The notes: generated by a model not told the origin, from the letters alone. Positions 9,855 to 20,639 are shown, counted from the stretch's first letter. The stretch: 64,000 nucleotides of DNA from Symbiodinium sp. CCMP2592 (GCA_905221615.1 CAJNDT010001890.1:922602-986601), one strand, 5' to 3'. Translations and numbers: made by a program.

Positions 9855-10219
9855 AGAGCAAGCAGAGCGCATGACCGAAAGCAACAACGACGCATAAAAC
9901 GCAGAAAACGCAAAGCGGCAGACACCCCAAAAACATGCCTGCAGAAAGTCAGGAATACAGCACGCAGGCCACGTTTTTCGATGTTCCGACGAATTCGCAA
10001 CCGAAAATGTACTACCAAAAACGACATCGTTTTTGGTGCAAAAAACAAAGACAGCGTGAATCAGACAAAACACTCGGCTACCAAGAGCGGAACACATGTA
10101 ACAAGGCGAAAACCTCGCGCTGGGCGGTGTTTTCCATGTGCCGGAAGGGCCGTGCGAAGGAGAAGGGCATACAAAGGCACATAAACAACAGGAAAAACCA
10201 CCCCCGAAAGTGAACCCGC
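9147..10219. mobile_element. 1.07-kb element with 26-bp perfect terminal inverted repeats
   Basis: Positions 9147-9172 (starting GCGGGTTCACTTTCGGGGG) are the exact reverse complement of 10194-10219. Both ends are bounded by TTTAGGG-type units, and those by pieces of a family 5 element, so it appears to have landed within a telomere-like patch inside an older MITE. The interior has a GAT/GGT trinucleotide run, a duplicated block (9479-9526 and 9750-9797, starting GGGAACTTCGCAGCTTG), long C runs, and a repeated stretch CAAAGAGCAAGCAGAGC after each C run. The open frames inside are His-, Pro- or Gly-rich by-products of the simple repeats. It encodes no transposase that I can see, so it is probably non-autonomous. 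Confidence 0.7.
9804..9852. repeat. Uninterrupted run of about 49 C
   Basis: A homopolymer C tract; a second, A-interrupted C-rich tract is at 9531-9590. Such lengths are hard to sequence, so the exact count should not be trusted. Confidence 0.8.
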
Positions 10220-10619
10220 TAGGGGGTTTAGGGTTTAGGGCCCATAGTGTAGGGTCCTTAAGGTAGTGCAGGATTTATACCATCAACAGTATGGAATCCG
10301 ATTTCCCAAGCGCCTGAACCCCGAACCCTACAACGCTTAAGTCCTTAAACCCTGAAACACTAAAACCCGACCTCGAAAATCCTAAATCTTAAACCCTGGA
10401 AGGACTAAACCCTAAAGTCTTAAACTCCTACACCTTAAACGCTTCAGCCCTACAACCTTGAAACCCTAAAGTCTTAAACCCCTAACACCGAAAACCCTTA
10501 AACCCTGAAATTTAAACCCCCAAATCCTAAACCCTGAAACCCTAAACCCTTCAGCCCTCAAACCCTGAAACCCTAACGTCTTAAGCCCCTAAACCCGAAA
10601 CCCTGCCTGCCAGTCTGTG

Positions 10620-11220
10620 ATGGCACAGCCGTTGGAAAAGTACAAGTGGCTGCCTCGTGGAAACTAGACGCATGACGGCAGCATACCTAGACCCTTGTTC
10701 AGAGCCCACAGAGACCCTGTAAATAAGGAATACAGGCGCTATAGGGGTCTAGAAGGGTATTTATGAGTTTTCACAGGGTCGGACTCTTTGCAGGAATCTG
10801 GCCTTTATAGGCTGTTACACGGGGTTGTATAGGGGGTTGAGTTTATCGGGATTTTAGGGTTGTCATAGGGCTTTATTGGGCGCTGGAGGTCCCTAATCGA
10901 GGAACGTAGCTTCAATCATATGCTGAAGGACCCTATACATATGTTTAGCTCATTTAAGGAATGTAGCTTCAATCAAAAGATTAAGGCCTCTATAAAAAAT
11001 GAATTTAGCTCATTTAAGGAATACTGGGCTCTCTGGACATAGTCGCTTGAATCGCTTGCCGAGGTGCCATAGTCGCCATCCACAGCCTCGCAGCAGTTCA
11101 TGGAAGACCGAGTGCAAGCATCAACCGCCCCTACTTTAGGCTCTCAAGCACGCATAAGCTTGTAAAGCGCTTTGGCCGTAGAAAGGTGGATGTACAGCTA
11201 TGCTTACACTTTCTTGTAGT
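10620..11220. other. Stretch without a recognised gene
   Basis: Unique sequence with telomere-like fragments and a worn element at about 10880-11035, in which GGAACGTAGCTTCAATCA and GGAATGTAGCTTCAATCA repeat, ending in CTCTCTGG like family 4. Confidence 0.45.
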
Positions 11221-11908
11221 CCTAGGATGACCTACACCCTGAATCCACACACCCGAACCTCATTCTACCCAAGATCCTCTTCCCTGAGCCCCAAACCTTA
11301 GACCTGGACCCTATTTAGCCCTGAACCCTACATCCGAAGCCCTACAATTGACGAGTCATTCAAACCCTTGAGGCCCTGCGCCGAAAAGCCGAGGCCGGGA
11401 CTCTGTCTGCGGTGGTAAAGGCAGCTTCGATGTTCCCATTTGATGACTGTGTTGCCTGAACCGGGGCGTTCCAGGTAGAATATGCCACAAAAGCCTGTTT
11501 GTTGAGGGCAACATAGGCATTAATATGTACCCAAAATGCTGTTCACAAGTTGCAAAATAGTGTATGTCACCCCAACGAGCCCGTTCTTAAGGTGCTTAAA
11601 GGCATGCTTTAGCCGTCGGGTTTGGGGATTCAAGGCTTCGGGCTTTTTCGGCGGAACGGTTTACGAGTTCGGGTCTCAATTGCGGGCTTCAGCGTCTACA
11701 AGGGCTGTTTCTATGCGCGTAATTCCTATATACAGGCGGTGTTATATAACAGTTTCTCTCATTCTTTCATGGCTTTGCAGGGGTAATGTGCAGCTGTTTG
11801 GGACTTGACTGGGGCTGCGCAGCCTAAACCATACGGAAGTTCGAAAAGCTCCGAAGCCTACCAACCCTACATCCTCCACGCCCGAAAACTTAAAAGCCTT
11901 TGCAGCCT

Positions 11909-12010
11909 ACCTACAGTGTCCATTGTAGTTCCTTTTTGGGGCTTCCTTTTCGGATCCTTGATATAAGATTGGTTAAACCAGAAAAAGGAACTACAATGGA
12001 GACTATAGGT
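11909..12010. mobile_element. MITE family 1, copy 2
   Basis: ACCTACAGTGTCCATTGTAG pairs with CTACAATGGAGACTATAGGT; TA lies at both outer borders. Confidence 0.8.
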
Positions 12011-12216
12011 AGATCCTCGAAACAAACCTAGATCCTAAACCCAACTCCAAATATGCCAGTCGGGTCGCAAAGCTTCTCAAAGCTGAGAGAAACTTTCGGA
12101 GCCCCCAGAACGCCTGACGTACACACCCTCATATGACACTACAAACACCCTATAGGACGCTTCACAGACCTTTAAAAACCACCCTACCCTATAGAACCCT
12201 CCCTAAGCCGGTATTT

Positions 12217-12306
12217 GCGAGTTTCCGAAGATTTGGGACTCTAATTAGCAGGATCCTTATTCGCAGGACCCCAAAATTAAGGTACCCCTCATTTTCGGAA
12301 ACTCCC
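12217..12306. mobile_element. MITE family 2, copy 3
   Basis: GCGAGTTTCCGAAGATT pairs with TTTTCGGAAACTCCCA; core AGCAGGATCCTTATTCG. Confidence 0.75.
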
Positions 12307-12539
12307 ATGAAAAAAAACGAACACCCCCTTTAAAGCCCCACGCAGAAAGAACTCGCGAGCCTTCTTAAAGGTCGCTGGATTTGAGGATGAACCTGGCAGG
12401 TCTAACAACGAAGGAGCTGAGTCGTTGAGGAGGAAGTTGCTTCGAACGCCGGTGGGTTTAGGGTTTGGGGTTTCGGGGTTTTGGTTTAGGGTATAGAGTT
12501 TAGGGGTTTAGGGTTTAGGGGCCTTTTCGAACTGCTGAA

Positions 12540-13340
12540 GTTGAAATCCTCTCTTCTGCAATGACTCAGGGTTTCGAGTACAGCACAATGTACATCCGGC
12601 TGTCACACATAGCAGCATAGCAGCTTCATTTTCGAGACACCAGGCTTGGCGACAAAGCTGTCTCGCTTACTTCGGCTGGGAACCGATCACAGCAAAGGCT
12701 GCCCAACTAGAATCAGAAACGCTTTCCGCGATATGTACAATCAAGGTCCCGCCGGTCTGCGCAACTCACTTCGGGGTCATTGTTGGCCTCAGAAGCACGT
12801 CCGAGCATCACCACTGTGAGCTAAAATGAGAAAAAGCGCTGACATAAGTCACAACAGTTGGATAGGAGCATCGCGTCCTTGCATCCTAAACCCCGAACGT
12901 GGCGCTGACGACATGCACGGATATGTGAAGACCCAACGAAAGAACGACATGCGGCGTTTGCCCTGTCTGTAACAAGTCTTGCTAGCGGCCGTTCGACAGC
13001 GGTCGCTGCACAACAAAGATCGAAACAGAAAACTCAAGCGGGGGCTATATAGTTACCAACACGATTATGAAGTTTTAAGTGTACTATCGTATACCACAAA
13101 ATCCCTTGCCAATAGTTGAAGCCCCTGTGTGACATGTTCACCTAAACCCGAAACCGTATGCAAGTTCTGCACTTCACGCCTCAACCATGCCCACCTTGCA
13201 ACCCTGCATAGCTGCTGTATATCGAGATTGAACCACTTGTTGAATTATAGTAACTATACGGCCTGAACATCTACCAATAATGAATATTCGTTAGGGCCCC
13301 TCGTTATACTTGTAGTAGAAGATGCCCCGAACCCTATTCT
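12540..13340. other. Stretch without a recognised gene
   Basis: Mostly unique sequence free of telomere-like units until about 13140. Short open frames (up to 62 codons) on both strands show no family resemblance. Confidence 0.4.
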
Positions 13341-13563
13341 AATTCTCAATGCCTCTACATATAACCCTAAACCCTGAATCCTACATGTGTTCATACAACC
13401 CTAAACCCGAAACCCTAAACCCTAATCTGTACTCATATAACCCTAAACCCAAAAAATAATTTTACAGTCTGGCTTAGGAAAAAAAACTAAACCCAAAACC
13501 CCAAACCCTAAACCGTATGCGACCCTATGCCCTTGACCTCAGTCCCTTTCCAGCCCTGCTCAG

Positions 13564-13609
13564 AGCGGCACTGGCGGGGCACCTGCTCAGGGTGCTTCTG
13601 GGCAATACG
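13564..13609 (+). CDS. Putative small exon
   Basis: A pyrimidine-rich tract with three CAG sites ends at CTGCTCAG|AGCGGC. 46 bases then read RAALAGHLLRVLLGN up to ATACG|GTTTAGG. The flanks are CCCTAAA on the left and a 130-bp TTTAGGG array on the right. The minus strand is also open, so the strand is likely but not certain. Confidence 0.35.
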
Positions 13610-13745
13610 GTTTAGGTTTTAGGGTTTAGGGTTTAGGATTTGGGGTTTAGGGTTGAGGGTTTAGGGTTGAGGGTTTAGGGTTGAGGGTTTAAGTTTTAGG
13701 GTTTAGGGTTGAGGGTTGAGGGTTGAGGGTTTAGGGTTTAGGGAA
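13610..13745. repeat. TTTAGGG / TTGAGGG array
   Basis: About eighteen units alternating TTTAGGG and TTGAGGG, starting exactly at the putative donor of the island at 13564-13609. Confidence 0.85.
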
Positions 13746-14157
13746 TAAAAAAACTCTCACTCAAAAAGCATCTGAGCGGCTTGGTTTACGGACTTAGGGC
13801 TCTAAAGGGTTTTACCATGGCTTTTGAAGGATTTCGGGGCTTCGGGGTTGAGGGGGCTCTCAGGTTCGGCTTTCGGGGCGGTTGGTTGGAATGATTGATG
13901 CTTGATGTGGTGATCCCAGTAGCTGTTCTTTTCGTTCTGGTTCAACCTTCCCGTGATACCGCTGTCAGCATTACGAACTCTTTCATCCCAGCTGCCACTA
14001 CTGCGAATCCTAAAGTCCTAAACCCTAAACCCTAAAGACCTAAAGCCTAAACCCTAAAGGCCTAAACCCTAAACCCTAAAGACCTAAAGCCCTGTGAATG
14101 TCACCAGAAGCCCTCTAATCTTCGAGCTCAGCCACCTTGACCTCAAAAAAAGAAAGA

Positions 14158-14265
14158 ACTACGGTTGATGATACAAATCCTGCATTACCTTAAGGGCCCT
14201 AAACTATGGGAATTATGGTACACTCCTTATTATGGATAATGCAGGATTTATATCACCAAGGGTAT
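14158..14265. mobile_element. MITE family 5, copy 3
   Basis: CTACGGTTGATGATACAAAT pairs with a right arm reading GCAGGATTTATATCACCAAG. Confidence 0.75.
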
Positions 14266-15049
14266 GGGAAGCCTAATGAATCCCGGATGACACGCGCAGA
14301 GACTAATGGAACCACTAGTGGAACTCGTACAGAATCCTGATGAAACCCTTATGGTTTGGGGCTTAAGGTTTCCCATAAAGAACCCTTATGAAACCCTGAG
14401 GGTTTGGGGTTTAGGGTTTCCCGTTAAGAATCCTTATGAAACCCTTATGAAGCCCTTGGGTCGCCTTCACGGACCACATGAGTCTGCAGCTTCGCACAAC
14501 CTCGGCGACCGGACGCTTCCGTGATGGGAGGCCAAAAGGGGAGGGTTAAGATTCTTGGGGTGGGGAGTCCTTGATATAAGCCCTATTATGGGAACCCTAA
14601 TCCCTACTAAACCCCCATGTGGGATTTCTTACTCAAGGGCTAAGGGCTCTCCACGTGTTCGATCAAGCTTGAACACGGGTTCCATACAATCTACAGGGTT
14701 CCATGAAACAGGTGCCATACCCTAAACCCTAAAGCCTAAACCCCAAACCCATTCTGAACTTAGACCCCTAGCAAAAATTATAATTTTTGCTGTTTATTAG
14801 GGATTATAATAACCGAACATTAAAAAATTATTTCTAAGTACCCCTAAGAAACCCTAAACCTTGTCTAAATGGTTTCTCTGCGGGGGTCTCCAGGCTAAAG
14901 GGGTTCTATTTCAAGGTTCGAGAGTGGCGGCCAGGGGGCTCTTTTCGGGTTCTGCAGTCAGGGTGTCGGTAGGGTCCTGGGTGCTCCAACACCCCACACT
15001 TAAGAGAGCTGCAAAACGCTACGAACAGTTATACCCATAATAAGAATGA

Positions 15050-15135
15050 TACTAATAAGAATAATACTAATAATGCCAACAATACCAATAATACCAATAA
15101 TACCAATAATAATAAGAAGAAGAAAAAGAAGAAAA
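15050..15135. repeat. (AAT/AAG) trinucleotide simple repeat
   Basis: Runs of CCAATAATA and GAAGAAGAA; A-rich and non-coding. Confidence 0.6.
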
Positions 15136-15295
15136 TATAGATTACACCTTAGACTATAAAGTGTTTAGTGCTATAGGTTAACGTATGTTCCTTTGCCAAC
15201 TCTCCCAAAGGACCCTTATCAAAGGAACACGCCTTGGAAAGTGATTGATAAGATCATGTGAAAAATCCACTCCCTACCTAATCCGTCAACCCACA

Positions 15296-15488
15296 AGCGC
15301 CAAAACGCCTAAACCCTAAACCCTAAAACCCAAAAACCCAAAACCCTAAAACCCTGAAACCCTAAAACCCCAAAACCCCAAACCCTGACACCCCAAAACC
15401 CCCAACCCTGACACCCTAAAACCCAAACAACCCAAACCCTAAAACCCTAAAACCCAAAAACCCCAAACCCTAAAACCCTAAACCCGAC
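15296..15488. repeat. CCCTAAA / CCCTAAAA / CCCAAAAA array
   Basis: About 27 degenerate units, ending at the start of the exon-like island at 15486. Confidence 0.85.
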
Positions 15489-15578
15489 ATGTTCAACCGC
15501 TTCATAAAAGTGCTCTCGGGCCGAAACATGACAGCCCGCCGCAGTGAGAAGCGCCAGCTGCACCAAGCCGTACCTTGG
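15486..15578 (+). CDS. Putative exon
   Basis: 31 codons with no stop read DMFNRFIKVLSGRNMTARRS and then EKRQLHQAVPW, with about 74% G/C in third positions against about 59% on the other strand. A CCCTAAA array ends at its left edge, and TTAGGG-type sequence follows its right edge (TTG|GGCTTAGGG). Rich in basic residues; no family recognised. Confidence 0.4.
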
Positions 15579-16123
15579 GCTTAGGGCTTTTCTTAAGAGC
15601 ACCTTGTTCCACCTAGCAGTTAAGGTCGGTTTAGAGGTTTTTTTTATCGCTCCTTTTCTCCTGCAACTGCGGTTTAGAGGTTTAGGGTTTAAGGTTTCGG
15701 AGAGGCTGCAAACGCTCTTGGGTAGTTCTCTGGGTTAGGGACCCCTTTGGGGTCATGTTTATAGGGTGCCGTACTACTTTTCGGGCCTGAACATACCCCC
15801 TTACTGTGGAAGTCTTGCCAGGCACTGTAGGCTTTTATAGGTGTAGGGTGGCCACCTAAGTGTTGGCTCCTGTTCAGATTATGATTTTCATGTACATGAC
15901 TTGTCTGTGAAGACCTGCCGGTGTTAAGGAACATCTACGAATCGCGGATGTCTATGGCCGTGCGGTGCACGTTGCCAGGCAACCACACGTCTCGGATGCT
16001 GTACATCACCAGCTGCTCTCCGAAGCCCTAAAGCCCCAAACCAGAAAACGCCTAAAATCCTCAAACCCTCAATCCCAACCCCAAACCCCCGTCCCTCAAC
16101 CGTACACCCTAAACCCTAAACCT

Positions 16124-16250
16124 GTACTTGGGGGGTCGGGGGACTTAGTAAGTAGTTAGTAAGTAGACTTATAAGTACCCTAAAAGGGACCCTAATTGGG
16201 TTATAAGTCCCTAAAATAACCAGTTACTAAGTCCCCCGACCCTTCAAGTA
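16124..16250. mobile_element. MITE family 7, copy 2
   Basis: TACTTGGGGGGTCGGGGGAC pairs with GTCCCCCGACCCTTCAAGTA; TA at both ends. The whole 127-bp element lies between CCCTAAA and TTTAGGG runs. Confidence 0.8.
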
Positions 16251-16439
16251 GACCCCTGAGCCTTGACAAGGTGTCCGAGAAGCGGATTGCGGCCCCCTCC
16301 TGCTCACAGAGCTCCCAAAAGGAAACTTCATTCGATTGGGGTTTAGGGTTTAGGGTTTAGGGTTTAAGGTTTAGGGTTTAGGGTTTAGGGATCCTACGAC
16401 AACCTATCAAAACCCTGCTTCTTTAGGGCCCCTATATAC

Positions 16440-16700
16440 CCCATAATAGGGTGTATAATAAGAACCTACACAAAAGTAGAGAGCCAAATATCCTTTAGTT
16501 CAGGACTATCGCTTAAATCATGACGGCCAGCCTCTTGCAATTTTGGTTGTTGCCCTGAATGTGTATAATAAGAACCTGCACAAAAGCCGGCTTTGGTAGT
16601 TTAAGGTAGATAGCCAAATATCCCTTAGTTCAGGATGACGGCCAGCCTCTTGCAATTTTGGCTGTTGCCCTGAATGAAAGGGAATTGGGCTCTCCGGGAT
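16440..16700. repeat. Direct duplication of about 110 bp
   Basis: The block starting GTGTATAATAAGAACCT (16450 and 16559), with AGAGCCAAATATCC, TTAGTTCAGGA and GACGGCCAGCCTCTTGC, occurs twice with small differences. Confidence 0.75.
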
Positions 16701-16955
16701 GCAAAGAAGGTACTTGACTTCAGCTTCCTTAGTCGTGGGAGCATACTGCACACTATCTATCCCTTTTCACCCCCCATTACAAGCAAAAGCCGAAATCCCG
16801 AACAGCGTTAGCATCTCTGAACCTAAGCTCGAAAGCCAACCCTTAAACCCTTTGGAACCCTCAAAGCATCGCTTCTGGCACCCTTCCTAAATCCTCTAAA
16901 TACCCCTTACAGAACTCGAAAGAGCCCTGAACCTCAAAAGGCCCCGTCCTGCCAG

Positions 16956-17015
16956 AAGGCCGCGCACCAGCGGCGGCGCCAAGAAGCGGCTCGCCGATGA
17001 GGAGAGAAGTGCCTG
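16956..17015 (+). CDS. Putative exon
   Basis: A pyrimidine tract and CCAG acceptor precede a GC-rich island that reads RRPRTSGGAKKRLADEERSA in one + frame. Another + frame and the minus frame (PVAWVSLDGQASG) are also open. Bounded by CCCTAAA-type sequence on the left and the long TTTAGGG array on the right. The reading frame is therefore tentative. Confidence 0.3.
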
Positions 17016-17047
17016 AGGCTTGGCCATCCAACGAAACCCACGCAACC

Positions 17048-17170
17048 GGGGAGGGGATCAGGGTTCAGGGTTCAGGGTTCAGGGTTTAGGGTTTAGGGTT
17101 CAGGGTTTAGGGTTCAGGGTTTAGGGTTCAGGGTTTAGGGTTTAGGGTTTAGGGTTTAGGGTTTAGGGTT
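17048..17170. repeat. TTTAGGG / TTCAGGG array of about 17 units
   Basis: One of the longest and cleanest arrays. TTCAGGG and TTTAGGG alternate in blocks, ending in seven perfect TTTAGGG units. Confidence 0.9.
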
Positions 17171-17786
17171 TTTCCTAAAGTTGATGTGCACCCTTTCTCC
17201 AAAGTAGCGCCCTGGCATTTTGCCCTCAACTTAGTGAAACATAGAATCACAGGAATTAGAGTTTCGGGTTTCTGGCTTCAGGTGTAAAGCAGGCACTTTC
17301 TGAGGGTTTACAAGCAGAAAGCTCGAAAACCGAGGTGCGAAGGCCCGTGCCGTATATCCCAAGCCTGAAGCCCTGAAGCCCCAACCCTGAGCCAGGAATC
17401 CTGCGAAAACCACCCTACAACTCTAGAACCCCTAGAACCCATGCCTGAATCCCAAACACTGCAATCCCCCAAACCACACGCAGGTGCACCAATCCAAAAC
17501 CCACACTATCGGAAGGCTAGAACTCCCAGAACCCTTTCTTTGAACCCCTCTTTGGAACCCCGACAAACATCCTCCGTAAGTCCCCAAAAAAAACCTCAAA
17601 CTGAAAAAAGAGTGTATAAACCCTGCATAATCCTCCACAACCCCTTACCGAACCCTATACACCCGTTTCTAAAAGCGCTAGACTCTAAGCCCTAAACCCT
17701 AAACCCTCAGCCCTAAACCCAAAGCCCTAAACCCAAAGCCCTAAACCCTAAGCCCTAAACCCCAAGCCCTAAACCCTTTTTACAAG

Positions 17787-17891
17787 CCCTCGCGGCCAAG
17801 GAGCCGTCAGGTGGAAGGCTTCTGGGCTCCAGGAGCTGTTGGGCGCCGCTGCCTTTGTGGAGTCCCACTTCCCAGATCCCCGGGAGGAACT
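17787..17891 (+). CDS. Putative exon
   Basis: Following TTTTTACAAG, the + strand reads RGQGAVRWKASGLQELLGAA, then AFVESHFPDPREEL, with many G-starting, G/C-ending codons. A long CCCTAAA array ends just before it. A family 13 hairpin starts inside its last codons. The protein looks helical and acidic at the end; no family is recognised. Confidence 0.4.
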
Positions 17892-17979
17892 AGAAAGTAG
17901 ATCCCCTAATTTGGGGCCCTATACTACTAAGGGTACATTATAGGAACCCCCATTAAGGGATCTACTTTTTGGATCCTCC
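17883..17979. mobile_element. MITE family 13 hairpin
   Basis: GAGGAACTAGAAAGTAGATCC pairs imperfectly with GGATCTACTTTTTGGATCCTC across a loop of about 50 bases. It abuts the exon-like island to its left. Single copy in this window. Confidence 0.65.
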
Positions 17980-17999
17980 CGGTGGTCTGGGTTTGGGGC

Positions 18000-18200
18000 G
18001 CTTGGGGTGGGGTTCTCTAAGGGCTGCAATGAGGGTCTACAAGGGTTCTATCAGGGCTTCATCAGGTTCTACAAGGGTTCTGTGAAGGCTTTATGTACAG
18101 GCTCGATCCGGGATTTGTAAGTGCTTTAAAACCGTTCTCTAACGGATCGAGAAGACTATGAAGTTCTATGAAGGCTCCATCGACGGTTTAGGGCTTTTAG
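18000..18200. repeat. Degenerate AAGGGTTCTATAAGGGCTC-type repeats
   Basis: Loose repetition of 20-25-base units such as CAAGGGTTCTATCAGGGCTT. Similar low-copy blocks occur at 780-850, 5320-5400, 31380-31540 and, most ordered, 33001-33160. Confidence 0.5.
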
Positions 18201-18489
18201 GGTCAGCTTGCTCTAATCAACTGCAACATTACTTCTCTTAGCTTCCGATGGACCAAAGTATGGTGGTGGGGTCAGTGGGTCTGGGGGTGGTACTGATACT
18301 ATAAGGATGTAGTAGAGGGCTTCCAGGGGACATTATACTCAGTATTTTTACCCCGTTGAAAACTAAGCGTTTAGACCCCAAACCCTAAACCCTAAACCCT
18401 CATAGATCATTTGTATGATCCCTTATAGGGTCCCTTCACGGAACCCTAAACCCTAAACTAAACTCTGCCCTCTTCCCTGGGCGCCAAAG

Positions 18490-18582
18490 GCACGCGCTTT
18501 GCCCAGCGCTCCGCAATGGCCGTGGCAGGCGCGGCGGTTCCCTGCAGCCTGGGATTTTCAAAGATCGTCCCAAATCCTTCAG
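18490..18582 (+). CDS. Putative exon
   Basis: 31 codons between CCAAAG|GCACGC and TTCAG|GTCAGC read TRFAQRSAMAVAGAAVPCSL, then GFSKIVPNPS. The proposed donor GTCAGC leads directly into AATATACCTTAAATTGC, a worn family 4 element, so the MITE may have supplied the intron start. Preceded by CCCTAAA units. Confidence 0.4.
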
Positions 18583-18599
18583 GTCAGCAATATACCTTA

Positions 18600-19160
18600 A
18601 ATTGCAGTTGGATCCCTCACATGATTTAAGGCATACTCGGTACTGAAAAATTTTGGGGGTCTGAACATGATGTTTAAGCTATGTTCCTTAATCAAGGGGT
18701 TTTGGAAGATCTGGGCCACGAATTGTGAACTAAGGGTCTTGTTGGAATAGGGTTCGTTTAGATTGTTTCATAAGGATCACTTTCAGGGTTGTACGCCTGA
18801 GGGGCCGAAGGGTTCGTGCAAAAGGGTTCTGTAGTAAAGGCTCAATTTTATGCGGTTGTTACGATTTGGGATTTAATGCCACTATACTTAGAAGATTGAA
18901 AACTGCAAGGAATTACTCAGGCTTCCATGTCGGCCTCATCAAGCGAGCTCGAAAAGTTTACATTTTCCGATAAGAGCAGGTCTATGTGTAGTCCATATAA
19001 TGTAGGGTTGATATGAATGGGTTTTATACGATATATTTGTGCTTTCATGGAGTGTGTATCCTGCTGCTCTGTAGCCCGGACAGATGGTGTTTGACTGCAG
19101 CACTTGTTTAGCTTAGTTTATGTGGGTCTAAGTTTCAGGATGCAAGCTTAAACACCCTTT
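18600..19160. other. Stretch without a recognised gene
   Basis: Unique sequence with a decayed family 4-like element at about 18583-18716; no open frame with coding character. Confidence 0.4.
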
Positions 19161-19230
19161 ATCATATGTATCAAAACCCTAACTCGGACAGTGGCAAAAT
19201 TGTTTTTTTCGGGTCCGTGGCCAAGGAAAT

Positions 19231-19452
19231 CGCCAAATTGCAACTAATTTTCGCCAAATTGCCATTAATTTGCGCCAAATTGCGACTAATTTTCGCCAAA
19301 TTGCCACTAATTTTCACCAAATTGCCACTAATTTTCGTGTTAGTGGCATTTTCGCACAATTGAAACTAATTTTCGGGTCCGTGACCAGGACATCGCCAAA
19401 TTGCCACTAATTCTCGTGTCCGTGGCCGAGGAAATCGCCAAATTGCCACTAA
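19231..19452. repeat. 21-bp minisatellite (GCCAAATTGCCACTAATTTTC)
   Basis: About five adjacent units at 19231-19340, then isolated units after two further copies of a GGGTCCGTGGCCAAGGAAATC leader, which also precedes the first. The 21-bp unit keeps frame and would give repeated AKLPLIF heptads, but there is no initiation context or flanking coding sequence. Confidence 0.8.
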
Positions 19453-19459
19453 ATCGCGG

Positions 19460-19600
19460 TGGCCTAGGGTTTCGGGTTTAGGGGCCTAGGGTTTAGGGTT
19501 TAAGGGCCTAGGGTTTAGGGATTAAGGGCCTACGGTTTAGGGTTTAGGGACTTCGGGTTTAGGGTCTAGGGGCCTCGGTTTGAGGTTTAAGGGCCTACTG
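19460..19600. repeat. TTTAGGG-type array with GGGCCTA insertions
   Basis: Units of about 14-20 bp combining TTTAGGG and AGGGGCCTA, at least six times. Confidence 0.75.
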
Positions 19601-19748
19601 TGAATGAGAGTGAAATTTTGTATTTTCCTAATGTTACGGGATTCTAAGGGTGGGTGGGTGTTCTTTCTAAACCATAAACACTACTTTGCTGTAAAACTGC
19701 TCGATCCGGAGCTGCTGAACCCTAAACCCCAAACCCTGTTTGGCACAG

Positions 19749-19835
19749 TGGAGGCCCCAGACTCCTAGTGCAAATTTTCGAGCAGGAGCAGTGCATCGCC
19801 CACCAGCAAGCCGGTTGCACCCAGGGCCTTCGCAG
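19749..19835 (+). CDS. Putative exon
   Basis: Between TTGGCACAG|TGG and TTCGCAG|GTTTAGGG, both canonical, the + frame reads GGPRLLVQIFEQEQCIAHQQ, then AGCTQGLR. The donor's GT is the start of a TTTAGGG array and the acceptor follows CCCTAAACCCC. The minus strand is also open (AKALGATGLLVGDALLLLENL), so the strand is not proved. Confidence 0.4.
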
Positions 19836-20093
19836 GTTTAGGGTTTAGGGCTTATCGCAAGCTGTCATGTTGATGCTTTGGCGAAGACCAGACCCCAAAA
19901 CCCCGAAACCAAAACCCACAAAGAACAGAACAAGGTCTACGCCCGCAACCAGAAACCACAAAACAGAAACCCTCAAACCATCAACTAGAACCTGGAAACC
20001 ATGGATCCTCAACCTTGAGCCCTAAACCCTAAACCCTAAACCCTGCATCCTAAACTCTAAACCTTATAAACCCTAAGCCCAAAGTCTGCCAAG

Positions 20094-20181
20094 TTCCGCC
20101 TTGAGGTCAAAGAGCAAGGAGCAACCCAACAGCGCGAGCGCCGAGCAGGTCAAGAACACCTGGGCGGTGATCAGTGATCGT
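20094..20181 (+). CDS. Putative exon
   Basis: After CTGCCAAG the + strand reads SALRSKSKEQPNSASAEQVK, then NTWAVISDRL, with about 83% G/C in third positions; TTTAGGG-type sequence follows. The antisense frame is equally GC3-rich and hydrophobic. A vague likeness to globin helix A (EQVKNTWAVI) is not enough for a call. Confidence 0.35.
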
Positions 20182-20639
20182 CTCTTTTGGGTTTCGGGTT
20201 TAGGGTTCAGGGCCCTCAACCCAAACCCAAAACCAGGGTCTCTTTTGGGATTAGGGTGCATGTTGTCTAAGGGCCCATTTCGACTGGTTTAGGGTTTACT
20301 TAGTGCCGGATTTAGAATGGAACTACATCGGACTGTGCAAAGGACCATGATTTTGAGTGTTACCCACCTGGGCTTGCGGTTTCACCTTTTGGCTTAAGGC
20401 TTAAAAATGGCGGGGCCCAGGGCTCAAAGCTTAGATGCTGGATTCTTGCGTTTACGATTTTACGCGTGGGGTTTTGAAGCTTGGGGCTTGGTCTTGGGTT
20501 TATCCAAAAGACCTAGACTCGAGACATTTGTTATGGTCCCTAGTACCGTTGAAGAACTTCCACCTTAAAGGAAACCTCAAAAGGATCCGTACAGTACCGT
20601 TACGGGAACCCTTATAATATGACGGCCTATAAGGGCTTA

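Noticed and set aside
9302-10097. ORFs of 84-195 codons inside the 1.07-kb element
   Set aside because: They are poly-His, poly-Pro and poly-Gly readings of GAT and C-run repeats, contradictory on both strands.
20094-20181. Globin helix-A likeness (EQVKNTWAVI)
   Set aside because: Only ten residues match a loose pattern and the neighbouring islands do not continue a globin.
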